64,000 nucleotides of DNA, from assembly GCA_965204245.1 (NCBI GenBank), contig CBDBED010000008.1:1-64000 (forward strand), read 5' to 3'. Positions 1 through 6,863 of the stretch are shown here, one piece after another. How positions within the stretch are numbered: position 1 is the first letter of the stretch; every line of letters starts with the position of its first letter. Source of the DNA: JAAXIE01 sp965204245 (GTDB lineage Bacteria; Chloroflexota; Dehalococcoidia; Lucifugimonadales; JAAXIE01). The notes below the pieces were generated by a model. It did no database searches and had not been told where the DNA came from. It saw only the letters and a list, made by a program, of their open reading frames with translations. Made by a program: the position numbers and the translations under genes.

Positions 1-651
1 GCCGACCGTGGAGATGTTGCGGAAGCTGACCATCACCCGGTCCCCGGACAAAGGCACGATGGTGTTGCCGTGGGCCCACTCATCCCGCAGGTCGCAATAG
101 GTGAGGATGTCGGTCTCCGAGTCGAGGTGCTCGTGGGAGCGCCACTCCCAGATGCGGTTGCCGGAGGCGTCGATTTCGACGAGGGTGTCGGACCACATGT
201 CCCCTTGATGTGGCTGGCCTCCCTTGACCTTGGCGGCCAAGTCGTCGGGGACCTTCTCCACGGTCATGTAGATGGCTCCGCCCGACTCGGTGCGGCGGGC
301 GTCGTGATGATGGTCCGGGTCGCGGTGTTCCCAGAGGATGTTGCCGTTCCAGTCGGCTTCCATCATGACGCCGCCCTTGAAACGCTTCCAGGAATGGAAG
401 CGGTCCCAAGTCTGGTCATGGGTCTTGCCAAGATAGAAGAGGTTGCCGTTGGGGAGCAGGTACCCATAGAGGCCGGGCGGGTCGGGCATATTCCAGCGGT
501 GTACCACCTCGCCCTTGATGTCGATGAGGTCGACGGTGCCGGGGCTGTACATGGGTGTGTACAGGACATAACCCGGGCAGGCCTTCTCCGGATCGTGGAG
601 GGTGACGCCAGTGGTGGTGGAGCGGCGGCGGGTCTGTGGATCGTTGGGCAC
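1..651 (-). CDS. Arylsulfotransferase (ASST)-like beta-propeller protein, partial
   Basis: The frame is open from a GTG at 651 to the window edge (217 residues), so the C-terminus is missing. An AGGAGG lies 7 bases before the GTG. Repeated blade-like strings are visible: GYLLPNGNLFYLG, EADWNGNILWEH, VEIDASGNRIWEW and DEWAHGNTI. This pattern of alternating NGN turns and WEW strands with conserved His (DHHHDAR) is typical of arylsulfotransferase / PQQ-type propeller proteins, which move sulfate between phenolic compounds. There is no signal peptide at this start, so an extracytoplasmic location is not supported. The family call is by motif only; a generic PQQ-like propeller of other function is possible. 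Confidence 0.55.
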   Translation of the reverse strand, partial: MPNDPQTRRRSTTTGVTLHDPEKACPGYVLYTPMYSPGTVDLIDIKGEVVHRWNMPDPPGLYGYLLPNGNLFYLGKTHDQTWDRFHSWKRFKGGVMMEADWNGNILWEHRDPDHHHDARRTESGGAIYMTVEKVPDDLAAKVKGGQPHQGDMWSDTLVEIDASGNRIWEWRSHEHLDSETDILTYCDLRDEWAHGNTIVPLSGDRVMVSFRNISTVG

Positions 652-702
652 GGGGCAACCTCCTGAGAGTGTTCGTTAATCTGGCTAGTGCTCCCGGCTG
701 CT

Positions 703-1150
703 TTAGCGTTCTTCCCAATGGGGAGTAGGCTCGTTGACGCAGTGGAGGAAGACGAAGGCGCCTGTCCTTCCGAGATGGTTGAACTCTGACGTCAGTGCCT
801 TCACCCGGTCATGATAGGGCAGGTCTTCAATGGTGCGCAGATAGGCATGGAAGGAGCCGTGTTCCTCGATTAACTCCAACATACGCTGGGCGTTGGCGAT
901 AGTAGCCTCAATCTTGCGCCGGTTACGCACCAAGCCGGGGTCGCCCTGAAGCCGCTCCAAGTCGGTGGGGCCATAGTGCGCAACTCTGGCAACCTCGAAG
1001 CGGTGGAAGGCCTCCTGAAAGCGGGGCCATTTGTTGTTGATTACGGGCCAACTGAAACCAGCGCGGAAGATGGCCTTGGTCAACTCCTCGAGATAGCCGG
1101 AGTCGTCATCAGGGGTTATGCGTGGCGGTTATTTCGGGTACGAGGGGCAT
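703..1150 (-). pseudogene. DNA-3-methyladenine glycosylase I (Tag-like), frameshifted
   Basis: The main reading frame shows AIFRAGFSWPVINNKWPRF, then LVRNRRKIEATIANAQRM and a C-terminal FLHC, which are Tag-type glycosylase features (excision of 3-methyladenine in base excision repair). The expected N-terminus (MPLVPEITATHN) begins at an ATG at 1150, 7 bases after the DUF1801 stop, but in another frame. One extra base in the CCCC run at about 1112-1115 separates it from DDDSGYLEEL. A TTG at 1083 would give a truncated protein. Joined length is about 149 residues, which lacks the usual N-terminal Cys/His zinc part. Either a sequence error or a young pseudogene is possible; the neighbouring genes are broken in the same way. 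Confidence 0.6.
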
Positions 1151-1157
1151 GGGATGA

Positions 1158-1602
1158 CTACTTGGCATCCTCTTTGACGTGTTGGTAAGGGTTGTTCTCC
1201 CGCATGTCAACGACTGACCTGCCTATTAGTTCCCGCAGAGTGGGCAAATCGATGGTCTGCAGCCTGTTGAGGTAGAGGCAGGACACGCCGGTCTTGTGCT
1301 TGCCCAGACGCCCCATCAAGTCCTGATAGCGGTCGAAACCGGGCATGATATAGACGGTCAGGTCGCGCTTCCGCGGCGGCGAACCCGGTGATGAACCACT
1401 CCCCGCTATGCCCGGAGTTATAGCGGTACTTATAGGAGCCGAAACCGATGATGCTGTCGCCCCACATGGCAGGCTCCTCGCCAGTGACTTCCCGCATCAT
1501 CTGCAACAATACGAAGCAGTCGTCCCGCTTCCGCGAATCATCAAGCGAGTTGAGGTATTCCTCAACGCTGGCGTCGTTGCGCTGCGTCTTCAGTTGAGTC
1601 AT
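1158..1602 (-). pseudogene. DUF1801 (YdhG-like) protein, frameshifted
   Basis: The N-terminal part (SVEEYLNSL, CFVLLQMMREVTGEEPAMWG, FGSYKYRYNSGHSGEWFITGF) and the C-terminal part (RKRDLTVYIMPGF, HKTGVSCLYLNRL, LRELIGRSV) are both strong DUF1801 sequence but sit in two frames. One extra base near 1380, in a GCCGCCGCGG stretch, breaks the join between ITGF and PPRKRDL. Joined length is about 147 residues, normal for the family. DUF1801 proteins are small single-domain proteins, some described as iron-chaperone-like; the role here is unknown. It lies between two other frameshifted genes. Confidence 0.7.
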
Positions 1603-1620
1603 CTAGAGCGGCCGCCCCTG

Positions 1621-2263
1621 CTAGTCGGCGGCCGCTTCCGGTGTCAGCACGCGGTCAATGACTTTCTTGAAGACTTCGTAGGGCTGGGCCCCGGTGAAGA
1701 GCAGGTTGCCGATGAGGAAGGCGGGGATGCCCTGTATGCCCAAGCCGACGGCCTCGTGGTGCTGGGCCATCACCTGTTCACGATAATGACCGGACTCCAG
1801 CCGTGCCTTGAGCACGTCCCAGTCTAGGTCGGAGTTCTTGGCCAGCGTCTCCAGTACGTCCATGTCTGCCAGGTTCACACCCTCTTCCCAGTAGGCTTTC
1901 ATCGTCTGTCCGAAGAACGCCTCGTCCTTGCCAACCTCGCGGGCATATTCGGTGGCTTCAAGGGAGGGCATGGTGAAGGGGGTGAAGGAAGGACGGCGCA
2001 TGACCAGACCCTCAGCCTCGGCGCGGCTGCCCAAGGGCTCCCGCAAACGGTCCCCCGTCTCGCCGGGTCGGGCTTCCCGCACCATCCCCTCAGGGCCGAT
2101 GTCCGGGCGCAGGAGGAAAGGGCGCCTCTCAATGGTGATGTTGTACTCAGTGGCGAGCTTGTCGAGGCTGGCCGCCCCGATTGTAGCACCACGGTCAGAT
2201 GTAGTCGGACCAGACTATGGCGCGCACCGGCTCGTCGTTAAGCTTCGGCCCGTTGACGCTCAT
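1621..2263 (-). pseudogene. DsbA-family (FrnE-like) thioredoxin-fold protein with in-frame TGA and frameshift
   Basis: The ATG at 2263 follows a good AGGAGG. The start reads VRAIVWSDYI, then TGA (2197-2195), then PWCY, so the stop falls exactly on the first cysteine of the CPWC redox motif. About 15 bases later one extra A (near 2180) shifts the frame; after it the protein continues as ASLDKLATEYNITIERRPF and ends with GIQGIPAFLIG and a LFTGAQPYEVF tail, a typical DsbA cis-proline end. Joined length is about 214 residues. A 6-bp hairpin with a GGCCA loop follows the TGA (2179-2163). It could be a selenocysteine version with a sequence error, or a decaying gene. Confidence 0.65.
2163..2179 (-). 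other. SECIS-like hairpin after the DsbA TGA
   Basis: CGGGGC and GCCTCG pair (one G-U) around a GGCCA loop. The first loop base is 21 nt after the TGA, and the loop begins with GG. Bacterial SECIS elements lie just after the UGA and carry a G near the top of a small apical loop, so position and shape fit. The stem is short and such hairpins are common in GC-rich DNA. Confidence 0.2.
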
Positions 2264-2352
2264 GCGATTCCTCCTGAATGAGGGTTGCCCCTCCAATGGC
2301 CTCACGATACCACAAATGCTCCCACTCCGCGCGGCAACTCAATAGTTCCGGA

Positions 2353-2358
2353 TATAAT
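2353..2358 (+). promoter_or_regulatory. -10 element before ridA
   Basis: A perfect TATAAT lies 54 bases before the ridA ATG. No good -35 is visible at 17 bases upstream. Confidence 0.4.
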
Positions 2359-2412
2359 GGCGCTCTCCGAACGACGATGCAGAGAAGGACAATGCAAGAG
2401 GAGGAACTTTCT

Positions 2413-2800
2413 ATGTCAGACCGGGTAGCGATCAAGCCCGAGGGGATTTCAGCTAGCCCCTTTTTCTCTCCTGCCATAAAGATGGGACAGACGGTGTTTG
2501 TATCAGGACAAGCCGCTTTCGACAACGATGGCAACATCGTGGGACAAGGCGATTGCGGCCGACAGGGCCGAGTACATCTACGAGCGCATCAAGACGCTCT
2601 TGGAGGCTGCCGGAGCCAACATGGGGCATGTGTGCAAGACCACGGCTTTCATAACGGACCCTGCCAACTATGCGGCCTTCAATGAAGTACGCAGCCGCTA
2701 TTTCCCCGTCGACCCTCCTGCCAGCAGCACCGTGGTCACCAACCTGCTCCGGCCTGACATGCTGCTCGAAGTCGAGGCCATCGCCGTAATCCCCGACTAG
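2413..2800 (+). pseudogene. ridA: RidA / YjgF / UK114 family protein, frameshifted
   Basis: The ATG at 2413 follows AGAGGAGG. The first part (SPAIKMGQTVFVSGQAAFD, GNIVGQGD) and the second part (YIYERIKTLLEAAGANMGHVCKTTAFITD, FNEVRSRYF, PASSTVV, LLEVEAIAV) are classic RidA sequence, but the frame changes at about 2554 (one extra T, or two bases lost). Members of the family hydrolyse reactive enamines and imines made by PLP enzymes. The conserved arginine of that activity is visible as the R of VRSRYF. Joined length is about 128 residues, normal. It is the only one of the four damaged genes on the + strand. Confidence 0.75.
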
Positions 2801-2802
2801 GC

Positions 2803-3456
2803 GTGCTCTCTTCCGGGTTAAGACGAGTCCTGTTGGCTACCACCAACCCCGCCAAACAGGACAAGCTGCAATGGCTGCTCGAGGGGCTGCCCCTAGTATG
2901 CTGCACTCCATTCCAAGCCAACCTGCAGGACTATGTTCCTCCAGAGGAAACGGGAGCGAGCCATAGCGAAATCGCAGAGCAGAAGGCCGTCGCTTGGTCC
3001 GAGGCCGCTTCCATGCTCACGATATGCACCGACGGCGGCCTGACCATACCCGCCCTTGGAGACCGCTGGCAGAGCATCCTTACGCGACGCCTGACAGGTA
3101 ACGGCGGGGACGAGGAACGGGTGCAGCGTCTGCTGGAGTTGATGCGCTCTTATCCGCCTGAGCAGAGGCAGGCTAGCTGGATTGAAGCCCTGGCCGTAGC
3201 CGATAACGGGCGACTGCTGGCGTGCTGGGAGGTTCAGGGCACTACGGGTGTGGTGGCGGAGACGGCAGGACAATTGGGATCTGTTCCGGGCTTCTGGGCC
3301 TTCAGCGTGTGGGAAATTCCGACCTTGAGGAAGCGTTATAACGAGTTGAGTGAGGCGGAACTGGCAGCAGTAGACGATCACTGGACACAACTGAAAGGAC
3401 TGGTGCAGGCGTTCCTATCGGAGATGGCGGAGAAGGGAACCGCACAGGATGGATGA
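2803..3456 (+). CDS. HAM1/RdgB-like non-canonical purine NTP pyrophosphatase
   Basis: The N-terminus LLATTNPAKQDKLQWLL matches the substrate loop of the Ham1/RdgB family, which removes dITP and XTP from the nucleotide pool. ETGASHSEIAEQKA and ICTDGGLTIPAL correspond to the family ENA..KA and DDSGL.V.AL blocks, with DSG replaced by DGG. At 217 residues it is a little longer than usual, and it is divergent in its second half. The GTG start lies 2 bases after the ridA stop, which suggests translational coupling; no separate ribosome site is seen. It is intact although its upstream neighbour is not. Confidence 0.6.
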   Translation: MLSSGLRRVLLATTNPAKQDKLQWLLEGLPLVCCTPFQANLQDYVPPEETGASHSEIAEQKAVAWSEAASMLTICTDGGLTIPALGDRWQSILTRRLTGNGGDEERVQRLLELMRSYPPEQRQASWIEALAVADNGRLLACWEVQGTTGVVAETAGQLGSVPGFWAFSVWEIPTLRKRYNELSEAELAAVDDHWTQLKGLVQAFLSEMAEKGTAQDG

Positions 3457-3663
3457 TATGATTCTCAATAGATGCTATACGCCGGAAGAGAGTTGTTTGC
3501 GCCCTTCTTTTGCCTTTATTGGTGCTGGTTGGGATAATAGAGGTACTGTAGGTTAGATACGATAAAGCGCGGACCGTCAAGCGTTTGCGCTTGACAGGCC
3601 GCCGCTATAAAGCTAGCCTCTATTGACAAGCGAAAAGAACACGGTGGGGATTGGGGTCAGCCA

Positions 3664-3894
3664 ATGACTACACAACAGTACGTTACCCCTCAGGAGCTAC
3701 AGAGGGTAGAGCAGCGCATCGATAACCTGATTGCTCAGCAGAACCTACGTTTCGATGGTGTCGTGACATTGTTAAATCACATCATAGAGCATGGCCCTCG
3801 CAAGGATGAGATTAACGAGCGGTTTGACACCGTTGAACAGCTTCTAAGGGAGATACGCGACAAGCCGCATCCGACTCAGATGCACTTGGGGTAA
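3664..3894 (+). CDS. Small hypothetical coiled-coil protein
   Basis: A 76-residue, charged, all-helical-looking protein with heptad-like spacing (LQRVEQRIDNLIAQQ, INERFDTVEQLLREI). No cysteines and no membrane segment. I recognise no family. The ribosome site is weak (GGGGTCAGCC). A good rho-independent terminator follows 23 bases after the stop, and it stands alone between unrelated genes, which supports a separate short transcript. Confidence 0.45.
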   Translation: MTTQQYVTPQELQRVEQRIDNLIAQQNLRFDGVVTLLNHIIEHGPRKDEINERFDTVEQLLREIRDKPHPTQMHLG

Positions 3895-3916
3895 GAACGG
3901 TTAGCATCAAGCGATT

Positions 3917-3952
3917 GACGCCGGCTGGGTTTCTGTCCGGCGTCTTTCTTTT
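3917..3952 (+). terminator. Rho-independent terminator
   Basis: Perfect 8-bp stem GACGCCGG / CCGGCGTC with a 12-base loop, followed by TTTCTTTT. It ends the transcript of the small coiled-coil gene. Confidence 0.85.
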
Positions 3953-3983
3953 GCCTTGGCCCTGTCCCTACCCCTTAGTGTCC

Positions 3984-4014
3984 TTGAGGCAGGGTGTGTA
4001 GCATCGGATATAAT
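3984..4014 (+). promoter_or_regulatory. Promoter for the ABM monooxygenase gene
   Basis: TTGAGG, 19 bases, then a perfect TATAAT. The gene start is 65 bases downstream. A very similar TTGAGG/TATAAT pair precedes rpsF in this window. Confidence 0.6.
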
Positions 4015-4078
4015 TCCCATATAGTCGGCCTCAGCCTAACGACATAACAGCCTAGCGAAACATAAGGAGGAAGGCTCA

Positions 4079-4384
4079 ATGATAGCCTTGATGGTCACCA
4101 TCAACATCAAGCCCGGACACAAAGAGGCATTCATGGCATCAATGCTGGATGATGCCCGCGGCTCCAACAATGACGAGCCAGGGTGCCTCCGCTTTGACGT
4201 TTTGCAGGACAACGACAACCCCAACCAGATTCATCTCTATGAGGTCTACCAAGACGACGCTGCCCTCGATGCCCACCGCCAAGCCCCCCACTTCCTCAAG
4301 TGGCGTCAGACCTGCGCCGACTGGTTTGACGGCGAACCCATTCGCAGCGTATGCACCCCGGTGTTCAGGCGCGAAGACGCCTAG
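4079..4384 (+). CDS. ABM-family putative quinol monooxygenase
   Basis: 101 residues with the short ferredoxin-like ABM fold pattern: VTINIKPGHKEAFMASM, then EPGCLRFDVLQDNDNPNQIHLYEVYQD, then HRQAPHFLKW. These match cofactor-free monooxygenases of the YgiN / antibiotic-biosynthesis monooxygenase family, including the conserved GC-F-V block and the final H..sp.F. The start has AAGGAGG 8 bases upstream. Substrate cannot be told from sequence; quinol-like aromatics are typical. Confidence 0.85.
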   Translation: MIALMVTINIKPGHKEAFMASMLDDARGSNNDEPGCLRFDVLQDNDNPNQIHLYEVYQDDAALDAHRQAPHFLKWRQTCADWFDGEPIRSVCTPVFRREDA

Positions 4385-4430
4385 AGGGCTTAACTGGAAT
4401 AGGAGCGCCTCACGCTAGGGCGCTAAACGG

Positions 4431-4465
4431 AGACGAGCCACAGAACTTAGTTCTGTGGCTCGTCT
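4431..4465. terminator. Perfect 17-bp inverted repeat between convergent genes
   Basis: The arms 4431-4447 and 4449-4465 are exact reverse complements around one base, and the repeat covers the last codons and stop of the PAC2 gene. It lies between the ends of two convergent genes, as a bidirectional terminator would, although neither side has a long T run. Confidence 0.5.
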
Positions 4466-5352
4466 AACTGCTGGTCCAAACCCTGCAGGAAACGCTCAAT
4501 CTCAGGAGGCAGCGGCGTCGTGGACGCACTGCTGCTGCCCTCTTGCGGAGTGTCGTCGTAGTGGGAGTCGTAATAGGTCTCTAGCTGCGAGATGAGGCCC
4601 TTGAGTTCGTCGTTGCGGTCCACCGCCGAGTCCAGTTCACGGTACTGTCGTTCCCCCCTCCGCCTCGGCGCCAACTCATCGGGTATGTTGTAAAGCGACG
4701 ACAGCACGTCCAGCATGCGCGAGGTCCCATGGAAGTCCTCTTCCAACTGGACGTATTGGGGCAGATGCGCCATCAGGTTCATGGTGTCTATGCCCAACTC
4801 CGACGCATTGTCCGTGATTAAATTCAGGATGGTGGTCGGCCCCTGATAGCGGCTCTGGCGTTCCCGTATGGGGACCGTCTTTCCCTCCAGAGGTATGGCT
4901 CCGCCCAAGGCCCCGGTCACCAGCAGGGGCCTCGTGTGAGGCACGGCATCATACATCGCCCCCAAGCGACAATAACGGCTGACTCCGAAGAACTTGAACA
5001 CCTCCACCACTGACTCGGTATAGTCCTCGCCCATGGCATGGGGCTCCAGCAGGTGGAGGAAGAGGAGGTCCGGCCCTTCCTCGGGCTGGGCATAGTTGAT
5101 GGTCGAGTTCGGTACGGTTACCACCCTCTTGCCATCGACGAACCGGGTAGTGGGCCGGTAGCGCGTGAAGTCAAAGAAGTGACCGGGCCGGGCCAGCTTG
5201 CCGATTTCCTTGGCCCCGAAATGGCGCTCCAAGCGTCGCAGCGTGAGGGTTCCCACGCTCCCTACGTCCACCCAAGGGCGCACCATGGCAATGGCATGGG
5301 GCTGGTGAAGTTCCGGTACGGGTTCGTTAATCTCAAACGCGCCAATTCTCAT
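4447..5352 (-). CDS. PAC2-family (proteasome-assembly-chaperone-like) protein
   Basis: 301 residues. LLFLHLLEPH, VVEVFKFFGVSRYCRLGAMYDAVPHTRPLLVTG and LITDNASELGIDTMNLMAHLPQYV match the PAC2 family found in archaea, actinobacteria and Chloroflexota. The C-terminal 60 residues are charged, Ser/Thr-rich and of low complexity. PAC2 proteins chaperone proteasome assembly in eukaryotes; the bacterial role is not established, and no proteasome genes are in this window. Start ATG at 5352 has only a weak ribosome site. Its upstream side is occupied by repeat element A. Confidence 0.85.
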   Translation of the reverse strand: MRIGAFEINEPVPELHQPHAIAMVRPWVDVGSVGTLTLRRLERHFGAKEIGKLARPGHFFDFTRYRPTTRFVDGKRVVTVPNSTINYAQPEEGPDLLFLHLLEPHAMGEDYTESVVEVFKFFGVSRYCRLGAMYDAVPHTRPLLVTGALGGAIPLEGKTVPIRERQSRYQGPTTILNLITDNASELGIDTMNLMAHLPQYVQLEEDFHGTSRMLDVLSSLYNIPDELAPRRRGERQYRELDSAVDRNDELKGLISQLETYYDSHYDDTPQEGSSSASTTPLPPEIERFLQGLDQQLDEPQN

Positions 5353-5410
5353 AAAGGAATAGTGCCATTATGTGCCGCTGTTTTCAAGACTGACCGCCGC
5401 CCCAATCCTC

Positions 5411-5612
5411 CATTCCTGCATTCCCAACCGTTATTCCAGTACTCCCCGTCCCATCATTCCAGCACCCCCCGTCCCATCATTCCAGCACCCCCCAAACCGT
5501 CATTCCAGCGCCCCCCAATCCGTCATTCCAGCACCCCCCAAACCGTCATTCCAGCACCCCCCAAACCGTCATTCCTGCACTCCCAAACCGTCATTCCTGC
5601 GCAGGCAGGAAT
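5411..5612. repeat. Degenerate 23-bp tandem repeat ending in a dRS3-like palindrome
   Basis: ATTCC-starting units recur at a 23-base step (5432, 5455, 5478, 5501, 5524, 5547, 5570, then 5592), each close to GTCATTCCAGCACCCCCCAA. The last unit is a full palindrome, ATTCCT N8 AGGAAT (5593-5612). The units look like half-copies of that palindrome joined by C-rich linkers. There are no unique spacers, so this is not a CRISPR array. Confidence 0.8.
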
Positions 5613-5674
5613 CCACGTCCCCGGCCTCCCATGAGCAATCCACCCTCATCTCCCTCCCGTTCGTCCTGAGCGAA

Positions 5675-5734
5675 GTGGTGGGGTCAACTCAACCTCCAAG
5701 CGACTGAGCGCGGAGGTTGAGTTGACCCCACCAC
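5675..5734. repeat. 23-bp perfect hairpin of element A
   Basis: Arms 5675-5697 and 5712-5734 are exact reverse complements; the loop is AAGCGACTGAGCGC. Outside the arms are TTCGTCCTGAGCGAA and CGAAGTCGAAGGAC, the two halves of a common dispersed repeat. The same flanks and loop occur in element B with compensating base changes in the arms. Confidence 0.9.
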
Positions 5735-5796
5735 GAAGTCGAAGGACCCGCACCCCCCACCAACCCGGGCACCCTCTCCCCCATGACAACCGCCTA

Positions 5797-5826
5797 TTGA
5801 CACCCCCACTTCCTCAACACTACCAT
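5797..5826 (+). promoter_or_regulatory. Promoter-like pair inside element A
   Basis: TTGACA, 18 bases, TACCAT. The same pair with a 17-base spacer is present at the matching place in element B (36284-36256, - strand), while the spacer sequence differs. That conservation suggests it is used. Confidence 0.5.
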
Positions 5827-6796
5827 CAGAACAACGATAGAACGGGCGCAGTTCCCCAAGGACGCCATGCTAAGAAATTACGTCCGAACACGGCAACCCA
5901 ATTTTGTCATGCCTCCGAACCCAACACAGGCCAGCGCAGACAGGAAAATCTGCGCGCTTCCACGACGAAATGCGCCAAGCCTTCCTCCACCTCAATTCCC
6001 CGTCGTCCACCCCCAATGCAACTCATTCGTCAGCTATGGCCCAGCTACGACCATGCTACTAATGCAACTCCTCCCAGATACGAATCGCCCTTTCTCAGCT
6101 ACGAACCGAGTTGCACGCCCCTATCTGCGATGCAACCGCCACCGCCCAACTTCCGGGCGCATCCGTCACGACGAAATCCTCCAACCCCCTGCCTCGCCCC
6201 AACTCCCGCAATCCAACACCAATTCTACACATGTGTCAGCTACGGCCCAGCTACGACCACTCTACAAATTCGACACCTCCCAGATACAAATCACCTCGCG
6301 TCAGATACGAAGAGTGTCGAAATGTCGAATGTTCTCCTATCTGGCCCCACGACGCCAACCCGTCCAACATTCCCTCCCACAACCACGACGAAATCCGCCA
6401 ACTCAGTCCCATCTGCGCAAACTGCCCCCGTGCGACTCATTCGTCAGCTACGGCCCAGATATCGCCATGCGACGAATGCGACGCCTTTCAGATACGAAGA
6501 AAATCGCTCCAGCTACGAAGAGCGTCGCACGCCCCTATCTGGCTTGCGACCGTCTCCCACACAAGACTTCCCCCCATGCCACGACGAAATCCGCCAACCC
6601 CGTCCCAACCCCGAAATCTCCCCGCTATGGAACTCCTTGGTCCAATACGAGCCAGCTACGGCAGTGGAACGAATGGAACGCTGCTCAGATACAAATCACT
6701 CGTTCACAGCTACAAACCGAGTTCCACTCCCTATCTGTCATGGTACCGTCCCCCACCCCAATGCCCGCCCCATCCTCTCCGTCATCGGGACCTTTC

Positions 6797-6825
6797 TTGA
6801 CACCCCACTAGGGCAGACGTACTAT
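6797..6825 (+). promoter_or_regulatory. Promoter for the VOC gene pair
   Basis: TTGACA, 17 bases, TACTAT, with a TATATT overlapping the -10. It lies just after element A and 39 bases before the first VOC start. Confidence 0.65.
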
Positions 6826-6863
6826 ATTGCCGAACCTGTTTCTGATTCATGAAGGAGGGAAAC

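Larger units (their letters stand above)
5671..6740 (+). repeat. Composite repeat element A (hairpin, promoter, four theme-repeat units)
   Basis: In order: a 23-bp perfect hairpin (5675-5697 / 5712-5734); a promoter-like TTGACA/TACCAT (5797-5826); an ATG at 5867 with AAGGA before it; then four repeat units at about 6006-6140, 6215-6350, 6420-6555 and 6625-6755. Each unit holds TCAGCTAYGGCCCAG-like, CAGATACRAA, CAGCTACRAA and CCCTATCTG boxes plus inverted arms. Long open frames run through it (5722-6852 and 5867-6811), but the SYGP-type peptide changes frame between units, so coding is doubtful. Element B at 36.4-35.6 kb has the same plan on the other strand. Confidence 0.8.

Noticed and set aside
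6063..6115. Integron attC site
   Set aside because: The paired arms recall attC architecture, but the conserved RYYYAAC/GTTRRRY cores are not kept across units, and no integrase gene is in the window.
5722..6852. Open frame of 376 codons across element A
   Set aside because: The repeated SYGP-type peptide switches frame between units, stops are depleted because the sequence is C-rich, and the strongest signal is base pairing. Kept as part of the repeat element, not as a gene.
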